A DNA stretch of 64,000 nucleotides from Actinoplanes lobatus (GCF_014205215.1 NZ_JACHNC010000001.1:935001-999000); one strand, 5' to 3'; numbered from the stretch's first letter, positions 19,262 through 27,573 are shown. Made by a program: numbers and translations. Notes: generated by a model not told the origin, from the sequence alone.

Positions 19262-19290
19262 GACTCTTCTCTCGATGTCGATCGGTCGAG

Positions 19291-20190
19291 TTACTCGGCG
19301 GGGACGGCAGCGGCGGGAGCAGCGGGAGCATCCGCGGGAGCCGCGGGAGCATCGGCGGGAGCGGCAGCGGCAGCGGCCGGCTCCTCAGCCTTCTTCTCGG
19401 CGCCCTCGTAGAGGTCCCGCTCCCACTCGGGCAGCGGCTCGCCGGCGGCGACGGTGCCCGCCTCGGGCTTCTCGTCGGCGTTGCCACCGCGGCCACGGCC
19501 GGAGCGGGCGATCAGGCCCTCGGCGACGGCGCTGGCGACGACCTTGGTCAGCAGCTCGGCGGAGCGGATCGCGTCGTCGTTGCCCGGGATCGGGAAGTCG
19601 ACCTCGTCCGGGTCGCAGTTGGTGTCCAGCACCGCGATGACCGGGATGTTGAGCTTCCGGGCCTCGTCGACCGCGATGTGCTCCTTCTTGGTGTCCACGA
19701 CCCAGATCGCCGACGGCACCTTGGTCATGTCACGCAGACCACCGAGGGTCTTGGTGAGCTTCTCCTTCTCGCGGGAGAGCTGGAGGGTCTCCTTCTTGGT
19801 GTAACCGGCGGCGGTGCCGCTCAGGTCACCCAGGGCCTCGAGCTCCTTCATCCGCTGAAGACGCTTGTACACCGTCTGGAAGTTGGTCAGCATGCCGCCG
19901 AGCCAGCGGTGGTTGACATACGGCTGACCGACCCGGGTCGCCTGCTCGGCGATGGCCTCCTGCGCCTGCTTCTTGGTGCCGACGAAGAGGATGTGGCCAC
20001 CCTCGGCGACGGTGTCCCGGATGAAGCTGTACGCCTTCTCGATGTAGTCGAGGGTCTGGCGCAGGTCGATGATGTAGATGCCGTTGCGCTCGGTGAAGAT
20101 GAAGCGCTTCATCTTCGGGTTCCAGCGGCGGGTCTGGTGCCCGAAGTGGACACCGCTCTCCAGCAGCTGACGCATGGTCACGACGGCCAT
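19291..20190 (-). CDS. rpsB: 30S ribosomal protein S2, with Ala/Pro-rich tail
   Basis: 299 residues from the ATG at 20190 (AGGGAG upstream; the open frame extends to 20265 without homology). Core S2 sequence begins [25 protein letters not shown] and includes [28 protein letters not shown] and [21 protein letters not shown]. The last about 35 residues are an acidic then Ala/Pro-repeat tail ([15 protein letters not shown]), longer than in Escherichia coli S2 and probably disordered. First gene of rpsB-tsf. Confidence 0.97.
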   Translation of the reverse strand: MAVVTMRQLLESGVHFGHQTRRWNPKMKRFIFTERNGIYIIDLRQTLDYIEKAYSFIRDTVAEGGHILFVGTKKQAQEAIAEQATRVGQPYVNHRWLGGMLTNFQTVYKRLQRMKELEALGDLSGTAAGYTKKETLQLSREKEKLTKTLGGLRDMTKVPSAIWVVDTKKEHIAVDEARKLNIPVIAVLDTNCDPDEVDFPIPGNDDAIRSAELLTKVVASAVAEGLIARSGRGRGGNADEKPEAGTVAAGEPLPEWERDLYEGAEKKAEEPAAAAAAPADAPAAPADAPAAPAAAVPAE

Positions 20191-20221
20191 GGTTGGCACT
20201 CCCTGATCTTCCCTGGTTGTC

Positions 20222-20242
20222 ACGCCCACCGGCGGTGGGCGT
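20222..20242 (-). promoter_or_regulatory. Hairpin in the rpsB leader
   Basis: Perfect 9-bp stem ACGCCCACC/GGTGGGCGT with a 3-base loop, ending 32 bases upstream of the rpsB start. S2 represses its own mRNA through leader structures in several bacteria, so this is a candidate regulatory hairpin. The divergent gap 20191-20538 also contains AGCATA at 20391-20396 (TATGCT on the minus strand), a possible -10 for rpsB; nothing else is recognisable in it. Confidence 0.4.
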
Positions 20243-20538
20243 CCTGGCGCCCGGTCGGCGGCCACGGTCGGACCCGACGAGATCGGGACCAGGGAGGGCC
20301 ACCGCCGACGACCGCTACTCTGAGTGACTCAGACCACGGCACGTTCGGAGGGCACGCGAGGTCGACCGCGTGGGCGGTCGCCGCCGACAAGCATACGCCA
20401 AGCCCTGCGCCGGGCCGGTCCGCCCTCTTGTCTTGGGCCGCTATCACGCTCCGGCGGACTGCGGACGGTCATCCACACCGCCGCGCGACCCACAGGGCGC
20501 CGGGCGGGCCGCCGCGATCGGTGCCACGGTGCCGGGTC

Positions 20539-20901
20539 ATGACGACTCAGCGACGGGCGGTCGGCGCGTACGGCGAACGACTGGCCGCCCGGCACCTCCA
20601 GGACAGCGGCCTGATCCTGCTGCAACGCAACTGGCGCTGCGCCGACGGCGAGGTCGACCTGATCCTGCGCGACGGCGACGACCTGGTCTTCTGCGAGGTG
20701 AAGACCCGCCGCACGGCGACCTTCGGTCCACCGGCGGCCGCGGTGGGTCACCGCAAGGTGCTCAGGTTGCGCCGGCTGGCGGCCCGCTGGCTGACCGAGA
20801 CGGGGGTACGGGGAGGAAGCGTCCGTTTCGACGTGGTGGAGGTCATGCCGCAACCACGTGGCGCCGCCCGCCTCGTACACATCCGCGGGGCATTCCAATG
20901 A
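20539..20901 (+). CDS. UPF0102 / YraN-family nuclease-like protein
   Basis: 120 residues. The restriction-endonuclease-like fold is signalled by YGERLAARHLQDSGL, then GEVDLILRDGDDLVFCEVKTR, which contains the D...ExK-type residues of the family. The start is the ATG at 20539; the longer open frame upstream is antisense to rpsB. In actinobacteria yraN precedes comM and dprA, as here. Its stop overlaps, in an ATGA motif, the start of the 81-base repeat mini-ORF rather than comM itself. Function not established; a role in DNA uptake or repair is only suggested by context. Confidence 0.92.
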   Translation: MTTQRRAVGAYGERLAARHLQDSGLILLQRNWRCADGEVDLILRDGDDLVFCEVKTRRTATFGPPAAAVGHRKVLRLRRLAARWLTETGVRGGSVRFDVVEVMPQPRGAARLVHIRGAFQ

Positions 20902-20978
20902 GCGAGCTTGCGAGCGAATCATCCAGCTCAGTCATCAACTCATTGCGACGCCGGAGCGCAGCGGAGGTGGCGCAATGA
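20898..20978 (+). repeat. 81-bp mini-ORF repeat, copy 1 (26-residue peptide, ATGA-coupled on both sides)
   Basis: Begins with ATGAGC overlapping the yraN stop and ends with ATGAGC overlapping the comM start, so both borders are ATGA stop/start overlaps. In between is an uninterrupted reading frame for a 26-residue Ser/Arg/Ala-rich peptide starting MSELASES and ending RRRSAAEVAQ. A copy with 77 of 81 identical bases lies at 46827-46907 on the opposite strand, also exactly between two coupled genes. Whether the peptide itself matters or the frame only preserves translational coupling is open. Confidence 0.9.
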
Positions 20979-22510
20979 GCTACGCCCGGGTGCTCTGTGT
21001 CGGGCTCGCCGGGGTCGCCGGTCACCTCGTCGAGGTCGAGGCCGACCTCTCCACCGGCCTGCCCACGCTGGCCCTCACCGGCCTGCCCGACACCGCCCTC
21101 AACGAGGCCCGCGACCGGGTCCGGGCCGCCGTGGTGAACTCCGGCCGGGACTGGCCCAACCGGCGGATCACGGTGAACCTGCTGCCCGCCGCCCTGCCCA
21201 AGCACGGCAGCTCCTTCGATCTGGCGATCGCCGCGGCGGTGCTGGCCGGGGCCGGTGAGCTGCCGGCGGCGCCGCTCGACCGGGTCGTGCTGCTCGGCGA
21301 GCTCGGTCTCGACGGCACGGTGCGACCGGTACGCGGCGTGCTGCCGATGGTGGCCGCGGCCGCCCGGGCCGGGATCACGCGCGTCATCGTGCCGGCCGGC
21401 AACGCGCGGGAGGCGACCGTCGTACCGGGCGTCACCGTGCGGGCCGTCGACACCCTGCACCGGCTCGTCGAGTTCGCCCGGGGCGAGGCGGCGCTGCTCG
21501 ATCCGCCGCCCGCACCGGAGACGACCGAGCCGCCCGGCCCCGACCTGGCCGACGTGGCCGGTCAGGAGATCGGCCGGTACGCCCTGGAGATCGCCGCGGC
21601 CGGTGGCCACCACCTGGCCCTCTTCGGCCCGCCCGGCTCCGGCAAGACGATGCTCGCCGAGCGGCTCCCGTCCATCCTCCCGGAGCTCGACGACGACGCC
21701 GCCCTCGAGGTCACCGCCCTCCAGTCGATCGCCGGGATGCTGCCGCCGGACGGGCGACTGGTCCGCCGGCCGCCGTTCCAGGCGCCACACCACAGCTCGT
21801 CACTGGCGGCCCTGGTCGGCGGCGGCTCCGGGCTGGTCCGGCCGGGCGCGCTCAGCCTCGCCCACCGGGGCGTGCTCTTCCTCGACGAGGTGCCCGAGAT
21901 GAGCCGCGGCACGCTCCAGGCGCTCCGGCAGCCCCTGGAGAGCGGACGGGTGGTGCTGTCCCGGGCCCGCGGCACCACCGAGTACCCGGCCCGGGCACAG
22001 CTGGTCGTCGCCGCGAACCCGTGCCCCTGCGCCAGCCCCGCCGGGGACCACGCCTGCCAGTGCACGCCCCTGGTCCGACGCCGCTATCTGGGCAAACTGT
22101 CCGGGCCGCTGCTGGACCGGATCGACATGAAGATCAACCTGCTGCCGGTGCGGGCCGCCCAGCTGACCGTCGCGACCGAGCCCGCCGAGCCGTCCACGGC
22201 CGTCGCGGCCCGGGTGGCCCGTGCCCGTACCGCGGCCGCGGCCCGGTGGGCGACCGGCGGCTGGCGGGTCAACGCCGAGGTCCCCGGGCACCGGCTGCGG
22301 CGGCCACCGTGGCGACTGCCGGCCCGGGACACGGCCGTGCTGCACGACGCCCTGGAGATCGGGGTGCTGTCGGCGCGCGGCTTCGACCGGTGCCTGCGGT
22401 TGGCCTGGACCATCGCCGACCTGGACGGGCGGGACCGGCCCGCAGTGGGGGACGTCTGTGAGGCGTACCAGCTGCGCATGGGCGAGCCCACCACCCGCGC
22501 CGCCGCCTGA
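20975..22510 (+). CDS. comM: ComM/YifB-family Mg-chelatase-like AAA+ ATPase
   Basis: About 511 residues. N-terminal Lon-protease-like domain (GLPTLALTGLPDTALNEARDRVRAA, then NLLPAALPKHGSSFDLAIA). Central AAA+ module with Walker A GPPGSGKTML at residues 217-226 and Walker B VLFLDEVPEM. The Cys-rich loop NPCPCASPAGDHACQC and sensor region KLSGPLLDRIDM follow, then a C-terminal Mg-chelatase-type helical domain. ComM is a hexameric helicase promoting branch migration during natural transformation in Vibrio. The start ATG at 20975 lies in the 3' end of the repeat mini-ORF. Part of the yraN-comM-dprA group. Confidence 0.93.
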   Translation: MSYARVLCVGLAGVAGHLVEVEADLSTGLPTLALTGLPDTALNEARDRVRAAVVNSGRDWPNRRITVNLLPAALPKHGSSFDLAIAAAVLAGAGELPAAPLDRVVLLGELGLDGTVRPVRGVLPMVAAAARAGITRVIVPAGNAREATVVPGVTVRAVDTLHRLVEFARGEAALLDPPPAPETTEPPGPDLADVAGQEIGRYALEIAAAGGHHLALFGPPGSGKTMLAERLPSILPELDDDAALEVTALQSIAGMLPPDGRLVRRPPFQAPHHSSSLAALVGGGSGLVRPGALSLAHRGVLFLDEVPEMSRGTLQALRQPLESGRVVLSRARGTTEYPARAQLVVAANPCPCASPAGDHACQCTPLVRRRYLGKLSGPLLDRIDMKINLLPVRAAQLTVATEPAEPSTAVAARVARARTAAAARWATGGWRVNAEVPGHRLRRPPWRLPARDTAVLHDALEIGVLSARGFDRCLRLAWTIADLDGRDRPAVGDVCEAYQLRMGEPTTRAAA

Positions 22511-22574
22511 GGCCCGCTACCGCCCGTCACCCCCGGTTCGACTCTCACCCCGTACGTCCCTTTTGGAGTCTTTG

Positions 22575-22667
22575 ATGAATTTCACCACGGCTCGTGCCGT
22601 CACCCGTGCGGCGCTCGTCGCCGTGATCGCCGTTGTTCTCGTGATCGCCGCGGGATGTCCGGCATGA
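22575..22667 (+). CDS. Small 30-residue lipoprotein-like ORF preceding dprA
   Basis: ATG at 22575 with GGAG 8 bases upstream. The product is MNFTTARAV, a basic start, then a hydrophobic run (AALVAVIAVVLVIAAGC) ending in a Cys followed by Pro-Ala and stop. The shape is that of a lipoprotein signal peptide (lipobox IAAGC, imperfect at -3) with almost nothing after the lipidated Cys. Its stop overlaps the dprA ATG (ATGA), so it may act as a translational coupler or leader peptide. Not a known family. Confidence 0.5.
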   Translation: MNFTTARAVTRAALVAVIAVVLVIAAGCPA

Positions 22668-23869
22668 GCGGCTGCCCCGGCGCGGGTGAGCCGGCCGACC
22701 GGGCCGCCCGTGTCGCGCTGACCTGGCTCGCCGAGCCCGGCAACCGGACGGTGTGGACACTCGTCCAGCAGGCCGGCGCACCGGCCGTACTGGACCGGCT
22801 GCTCGACGGTGACATCCCGGACGCCCGCCTGCGCGCGGCGGTCACCGCCCGGCTCAGGTCCGGTGATCCACGCCGGGTGGCGGAGATCGCACTGCGCCGG
22901 GCGGACCGGCTCGGCGCCCGCCTCGTCGTACCCGCCGACGACGAGTGGCCCAGCCGGGTCGACGACCTGGCGGCTCTGGAACTCGACTCCGGCGGGATCG
23001 TCAACCAGGACACCAGGCCTCCTCTCTGTTTCTGGGTGCGCGGTGCGCCGGCCCTCGGCGAGACGCTGGAGAGGTCGGTGGCGATCGTCGGCGCCCGGGC
23101 CTCCACCGCCTACGGCAGGCACGTCACGACCGACATGGCGTACTCGATCTCCGGCAAGGGATGGACCGTCGTCTCCGGCGGCGCGTTCGGGATCGACACG
23201 GCCGCCCATCGTGGCGCGCTGGCCGCCGACGGCCGCACCATGGCGATCCTCGCCTGCGGCGTGGACCGGCCCTACCCGGTGGGGAACTCCGCGATGTTCG
23301 ACCTGATCGCCGAGCGGGGCCTGCTGGTGAGTGAGTGGCCGATCGGCGCGGCTCCGTTCCGGCACCGGTTCCTGATCCGGAACAGGGTGATCGCCGCGAT
23401 CACCGCCGGCACGGTCGTGGTCGAGGCGGCGGCCCGCAGCGGCGCGACCCAGACGATGAGCCGGGTGCTCGCACTCGGACGGCCCGCGATGGTGGTGCCG
23501 GGCCCGGTCACGTCGGCGATGTCGGTCGGCTGCCACGAGATCCTGCGCGGCCATCCGTACGCCCGGGTGGTGACCTCGGCCACGGACGTGCTCGAGGAGG
23601 TCGGCCGGATCGGCGAATACCTGGCGGATCCGCCGCGCGGCCCGGAGCACCGCCGCGACAGCCTCGACGAGGAGTCGGCCCTGATCCTGGAGTCACTGCC
23701 GTCGCGGGGAGCGCGGACGCCGGAGGAACTCGCCGTCGGCGCACGGCTGAGCCTGCGGACCGTGTTGCGGCGGCTCTCCCTGCTGGAGATGGCCGAATTG
23801 GTGGTCCGCACCGGGGACGGATTCGCGCTGTCACCCGGCCGGCGGCCCATCCATCACTCGGACGAGTGA
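22664..23869 (+). CDS. dprA: DNA-processing protein DprA (Smf)
   Basis: 401 residues. Binds single-stranded DNA and loads RecA in transformation. The Rossmann-like core shows VAIVGARASTAYGRHV, then VVSGGAFGIDTAAHRGAL, ILACGVDRPYPVGN, SEWPIGAAPFRHRFLIRNRVIAA and VVEAAARSGATQTMSRVLALGR. A C-terminal winged helix (residues about 340-390) follows. ATG 22664 is chosen because it shares ATGA with the preceding small ORF; ATG 22655 is 9 bases upstream. DprA next to comM and yraN is the standard actinobacterial order. Confidence 0.94.
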   Translation: MSGCPGAGEPADRAARVALTWLAEPGNRTVWTLVQQAGAPAVLDRLLDGDIPDARLRAAVTARLRSGDPRRVAEIALRRADRLGARLVVPADDEWPSRVDDLAALELDSGGIVNQDTRPPLCFWVRGAPALGETLERSVAIVGARASTAYGRHVTTDMAYSISGKGWTVVSGGAFGIDTAAHRGALAADGRTMAILACGVDRPYPVGNSAMFDLIAERGLLVSEWPIGAAPFRHRFLIRNRVIAAITAGTVVVEAAARSGATQTMSRVLALGRPAMVVPGPVTSAMSVGCHEILRGHPYARVVTSATDVLEEVGRIGEYLADPPRGPEHRRDSLDEESALILESLPSRGARTPEELAVGARLSLRTVLRRLSLLEMAELVVRTGDGFALSPGRRPIHHSDE

Positions 23870-24078
23870 TCGCACCCCATGCGAACGTTCGAACTATCCG
23901 GACCGATCGCCCACCCGATGAGGGGCCGCCAGAGGGCCGGGCCGTCGATGGCACACATCGACAGTCGTCATCAGCCGGCGGGCACGGCTGCAACCGGCTC
24001 GTCGAGTGTGCCGGCCGCCGCCGGAACGGTGGCCGGCACACGAGCCGGTCGATGGGTCACGACACGTGACCGGACGGG

Positions 24079-24288
24079 TCAGTCCTCGGACTCGTCCAGG
24101 TCACGGCGGTGAACCTTCATCCAGGCCTCGACATCTTCGGTCAGCCAGACCTTGCCCTGCGCCAGGTCTGCGGCCGGCTTCGGAAAGTCCGCGCGGCTGG
24201 TGATCTGGTACGCCCGCTGGCGACTGACACCACCCAGACGGATACGGATTTCGTGCGCGCCCATGAGTCGGATCGGCTTCACTCCCAC
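24079..24288 (-). CDS. Small AlpA/MerR-type helix-turn-helix protein
   Basis: Up to 69 residues. The segment HEIRIRLGGVSRQRAYQITSR followed by FPKPAADLAQGKVWLTEDVEAWM is the winged-helix pattern of AlpA/excisionase-like DNA-binding proteins: helix, turn, recognition helix, then a beta-wing with KVW. The tail is acidic (DLDESED). Starts GTG 24288, GTG 24282 and ATG 24264 are possible; none has a clear ribosome binding site. Flanked by about 210 bases of empty sequence towards dprA. It could be a housekeeping regulator or a relic of an integrated element; no integrase or att repeats are seen beside it. Confidence 0.7.
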   Translation of the reverse strand: MGVKPIRLMGAHEIRIRLGGVSRQRAYQITSRADFPKPAADLAQGKVWLTEDVEAWMKVHRRDLDESED

Positions 24289-24371
24289 GCGATCGACCGT
24301 AGGCGCGGGTCAATTAGTCAAGGACCAACTTGTTATGGGCCAGGTTGTCACCGAGCAAGTAGGGTGGGCCG

Positions 24372-24908
24372 ATGACTGTTCGTCGCGATTCAGCCGAGCC
24401 GGTACCCCATCACCCTCGCCATCGACGCGATTGGCGGACCCTGTGGCGTCGCTGCATATGCGGTCTTCCCGCACCCTGCATCGACCGCATCCCACCCTCA
24501 CCACCGCCGCCCTATCCACCCCGGCCCCAGGTCGCGGAACAGGAGGCGCCACGGGGCGGGCCGGGCCTCTACCGTTCGAGGGCCGCCCGGCCCGGCACGG
24601 GCACCCCGGCCGGGCCCCAGCCTCCCACGGGAGCCGCACCCGCACCGAGACCTCCCACCCGTCCGGGGGCCTCCGGGTCCAAGCCTCCCGCACATCCGGG
24701 AGCCCCTGGGCCTCAGCGACCCGCGCATCCGGGCGCCTCCGGACCCAAACCACCCGGCGTCTCCGGAGGTGCGCCCAGGTCCAACCCGCCGGCCCGCACC
24801 TCCGGAGAGTTCGATGTCGGGCGCGCCGGCCGCCTCACCCCGGCTCAGGAGCATCGGGCCGGGCAGAGCGGCCGTCCCACACTCCGTCGTCGACGTCACC
24901 ACCACTGA
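24372..24908 (+). CDS. Proline-rich protein with N-terminal CxCGxxxxC motif
   Basis: 178 residues. N-terminal 45 residues are basic and end in WRTLWRRCICGLPAPCIDR, a short Cys motif that could bind metal. The rest is Pro/Gly/Ala-rich low complexity (repeated HPGAxGPxxP units) with a basic tail GRAGRLTPAQEHRA...RRRRHHH. The pattern recalls a short-protein family seen in Micromonosporaceae before the CxxC protein encoded next (recollection, not searched). No membrane segment or signal peptide. Codon use and GC resemble the surroundings. Function unknown. Confidence 0.65.
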   Translation: MTVRRDSAEPVPHHPRHRRDWRTLWRRCICGLPAPCIDRIPPSPPPPYPPRPQVAEQEAPRGGPGLYRSRAARPGTGTPAGPQPPTGAAPAPRPPTRPGASGSKPPAHPGAPGPQRPAHPGASGPKPPGVSGGAPRSNPPARTSGEFDVGRAGRLTPAQEHRAGQSGRPTLRRRRHHH

Positions 24909-24941
24909 CCACCAAAGGCGCATGTCTCTTCGGGGGAATAC

Positions 24942-25202
24942 TTGTCCACCACACACGAGGCAGAACATCTGCACGACCGTCCTCATTGGCTCTGCCGCGT
25001 TTGCCGGGAGCCATGGCCCTGCGCCGAGGCGAAGGCACGTCTCCTGGCCGAGTACACCGACTTCCCGTCCCTCTTGAAGATCTACCTGTCGGCGCAGATG
25101 TACGACGCGCTCGACGACTTCACGGCCCTGGGCGAGTCCGCGCCGCTGAACCTGTACGAACGCTTCATCTCCTGGGCGCGCGGCCGACCACCCACCCGAT
25201 GA
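24942..25202 (+). CDS. Small CxxC/PWPC motif protein
   Basis: 86 residues from a TTG with GGGGGA 6 bases upstream. The N-terminal block HDRPHWLCRVCREPWPCAEAK is a compact Cys/Trp motif that could be a zinc knuckle; the rest is a short helical domain (FPSLLKIYLSAQMYDALDDF, LYERFISWARG). This type recurs in Micromonosporaceae next to a Pro-rich protein like the one 33 bases upstream. Function unknown; likely co-transcribed with that gene and possibly xerC. Confidence 0.75.
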   Translation: MSTTHEAEHLHDRPHWLCRVCREPWPCAEAKARLLAEYTDFPSLLKIYLSAQMYDALDDFTALGESAPLNLYERFISWARGRPPTR

Positions 25203-25281
25203 CAGCCTCCCTCGCGGCAACCCACCGCACACGCGGGCGCGGAAAGCTTGACCTCACGGTCCGGCGGTAGCACGGTCAGAG

Positions 25282-26364
25282 GTGATGCGGATCCGTGAGA
25301 TGCACGAGCGACTGCCCCGGGGGCTGCGCGAGGCGGTCGACGAGTTCAGCCGGCACCTGGCGGTGGTGGAGGGCCGCTCGGAGCACACCGTGCGCGCCTA
25401 CACCGGGGACGTCGTCTCGCTCCTCGACCACGCCGCCTATGAGGGCCGGTCCAGCGTCGCCGAACTGGACATCACACTGCTGCGCGGGTGGCTCGCCGCC
25501 CGGATGGGGTCGGGCGCGGCTCGTACCTCGCAGGCCCGGCGTGCGGCGGCGGCCCGCGCCTTCACCGGCTGGGCCCATCGCACCGGCCGGGCTCCCACCG
25601 ACCCGGGCACGCAGCTCGCGACCCCGCGCGCGCATCGCGGCCTGCCGACGGTCCTTCGCGCCGACCAGGCCGCGACTCTGGTGACCACCTCACCCGGCCA
25701 CTACCGCAGCCCCACCGCCCAGGGCCCGGCCGGCGGGCAGGACGGCCCGGACAACCCGGAAAGCGCGAGCAGCCCCGGAAGCGCGGGCAGCGGGAACGAG
25801 GACACCGGGGGCACGGACGGTACCGATGGCGGGGAAGGCGCTGGAAGCGCCGCCGGGAGTGCGCTGAAGCTTCGGGACCGGGCCGTTCTGGAGTTGCTCT
25901 ACGCGACGGGCGTTCGGGTGAGTGAACTCTGCAACCTCGACCGTCCCGACGTGGATCACGCTCGGCAGGTGGTCCGGGTCTTCGGGAAGGGAGCCAAGGA
26001 GCGGGCCGTGCCCTTCGGGCATCCGGCCCGCCACGCGCTCGACGACTGGCTTCGGCGAGGGCGGCCCGAACTCGTGGCAAGGGGTAGCCGGGACGCCCTC
26101 TTCCTCGGGGTCAAGGGGGGCCGTCTGCAGCCGACCGTGGTTCGGCGGATCGTGGCGGACGCGGCCCGGGCGGCGGGGCTGCCGCACACCCGGCCGCACG
26201 ATCTGCGGCATTCGGCGGCGACCCATCTGCTGGACGGGGGCGCTGATCTGCGCGCTGTGCAGGAGTTGCTGGGGCACAGCTCACTGGCGAGCACACAGAT
26301 CTACACCCATGTGTCGACCGAGCGGCTGCGGACGGCCTTCAATCAGGCGCACCCGCGGGCCTGA
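25282..26364 (+). CDS. xerC: Tyrosine recombinase XerC with an unusual interdomain linker
   Basis: 360 residues from the GTG at 25282 (ATG 25285 and ATG 25300 are alternatives). N-terminal core-binding domain (residues 14-120) and C-terminal catalytic domain (about 196-355). Catalytic residues: Arg212 in ATGVRVSEL, Lys in GKGAKER, His306 and Arg309 in HDLRHSAATH, His332 in LGHSS and the nucleophile Tyr341 in IYTHVSTER. XerC with XerD resolves chromosome dimers at dif. The family is about 300 residues; the excess is a Gly/Ser/Asp/Glu-rich insert at about 137-195 joining the two domains. Context dprA-xerC is conserved. Confidence 0.94.
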   Translation: MMRIREMHERLPRGLREAVDEFSRHLAVVEGRSEHTVRAYTGDVVSLLDHAAYEGRSSVAELDITLLRGWLAARMGSGAARTSQARRAAAARAFTGWAHRTGRAPTDPGTQLATPRAHRGLPTVLRADQAATLVTTSPGHYRSPTAQGPAGGQDGPDNPESASSPGSAGSGNEDTGGTDGTDGGEGAGSAAGSALKLRDRAVLELLYATGVRVSELCNLDRPDVDHARQVVRVFGKGAKERAVPFGHPARHALDDWLRRGRPELVARGSRDALFLGVKGGRLQPTVVRRIVADAARAAGLPHTRPHDLRHSAATHLLDGGADLRAVQELLGHSSLASTQIYTHVSTERLRTAFNQAHPRA

Positions 26365-26382
26365 CATCGTACGATCCACATT

Positions 26383-27573
26383 ATGACCGCCCCGGAGATT
26401 CCGCGGCCCATTCCGGGCGCCCGTCTGCTGTTCTCGCTGGATCCGTCGGTGTCCCATTTGAATCACGGCTCGTTCGGCGCACTGCCGATCAGTGTGCAGC
26501 GGGCCCAGCAGCGGCTCCGGGACGAGGTCGAGGCGAATCCGCTGCGCTTCTACGGCTCCTCCGCACTGGTGGACCGGATCGTCCACACCCGACGGCATCT
26601 GGCGGGCTTCCTCGGCGCCGACCCGGACGGCAGCGCCCTGGTGCCGAACACGACGGCCGCCGTCTCGCTGATCCTGCAGTCGGTGGGGTTGCGGGCGGCC
26701 GACGAGGTGCTGCTGACCGATCATGCCTACGGGGCGGTGACGATGGCGGTCCGGCGGCAGTGCCGGCGGTCCGGGGCGACGGCCCGGACGGTGGCGGTCC
26801 CGCTCGGCGTCTCCGCCGCGGAGGTCACGGCCCGGATCCGGGCGGCGCTGCGGCCGGGCCGGACCAGGCTGCTGGTGGTCGACCAGGTGGCGTCGGCGAC
26901 GGCGGTTCTCTTCCCGGTGCGCGAGATCGTCGCCGCCGCCCGGGAGCACGGCATCCCGGTGCTGGTGGACGCCGCCCACGTGCCGGGGATGCTGCCGGTG
27001 GACGTGTCCGCGATCGGCGCCGATTTCTGGGTGGGCAACCTGCACAAGTGGGGCTGGGCGCCCCGCGGCACCGCCCTGCTGACCGTGGCGCCGGCCTGGC
27101 GCCGCCGGATCGACCCGCTCGTGGTGTCGTGGGACCAGGATGAGGGGTTCCCGCTGTCCGTGGAGTTCCAGGGGACGATCGACTACACGTCGTGGCTGGC
27201 GGCCCCGGCCGGGGTGTTCGCGCTGCGCACGCTCGGGCTGGAGGCGGTCCGGGAGCACAATGCCGCGCTCGCGGCCTACGGTCAGCGGGTCGTCGGTGAG
27301 GCTCTCGGCCTCGCGCCCGCCGATCTGCCCGGCCCCGGCGGACCGGGGGTGTCCATGCGGGTGGTGCCGCTGCCGGCCGGGCTGGCCAGCACCTCGCCGG
27401 AGGCTCTCGAGCTGCGGCTGCGGATCGCCGACAAGCTGGGCGCTGAGGTGGCGGTGAACGCGTGGGGCGGGCGCGGGCTGCTCCGGCTGAGCGCGCAGAT
27501 CTACAACCGGCCGGAGGATTACCACCTGCTGGCGGAGCGCCTGCCCGCGCTGATCAGGGAGATGCGGCGGTGA
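26383..27573 (+). CDS. Class V aminotransferase-fold PLP enzyme (isopenicillin N epimerase-like)
   Basis: 396 residues. PLP-dependent enzyme of the CsdA/CefD-like class V family. The start SHLNHGSFGALP is typical of CefD-like proteins; NTTAAVSLIL contacts the cofactor phosphate; VLVDAAHVPGMLPVD carries the cofactor Asp and His; the Schiff-base Lys is in WVGNLHKWGWAPRG. No sulphur-transfer Cys is evident, so an epimerase, lyase or aminotransferase role is more likely than a desulfurase. No beta-lactam genes are nearby; substrate unknown. Ends overlapping the convergent M23 gene by 20 bases. Confidence 0.87.
   Translation: MTAPEIPRPIPGARLLFSLDPSVSHLNHGSFGALPISVQRAQQRLRDEVEANPLRFYGSSALVDRIVHTRRHLAGFLGADPDGSALVPNTTAAVSLILQSVGLRAADEVLLTDHAYGAVTMAVRRQCRRSGATARTVAVPLGVSAAEVTARIRAALRPGRTRLLVVDQVASATAVLFPVREIVAAAREHGIPVLVDAAHVPGMLPVDVSAIGADFWVGNLHKWGWAPRGTALLTVAPAWRRRIDPLVVSWDQDEGFPLSVEFQGTIDYTSWLAAPAGVFALRTLGLEAVREHNAALAAYGQRVVGEALGLAPADLPGPGGPGVSMRVVPLPAGLASTSPEALELRLRIADKLGAEVAVNAWGGRGLLRLSAQIYNRPEDYHLLAERLPALIREMRR

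Noticed and set aside
24079..26364. Integrated element bounded by the AlpA-like gene and a tyrosine recombinase
   Set aside because: The recombinase is the housekeeping XerC by motif and position, no flanking direct repeats were found, and the small genes between look family-typical.
26383..27573. Isopenicillin N epimerase as part of a beta-lactam cluster
   Set aside because: No ACV synthetase, IPNS or other beta-lactam genes are nearby; only the general PLP fold is supported.
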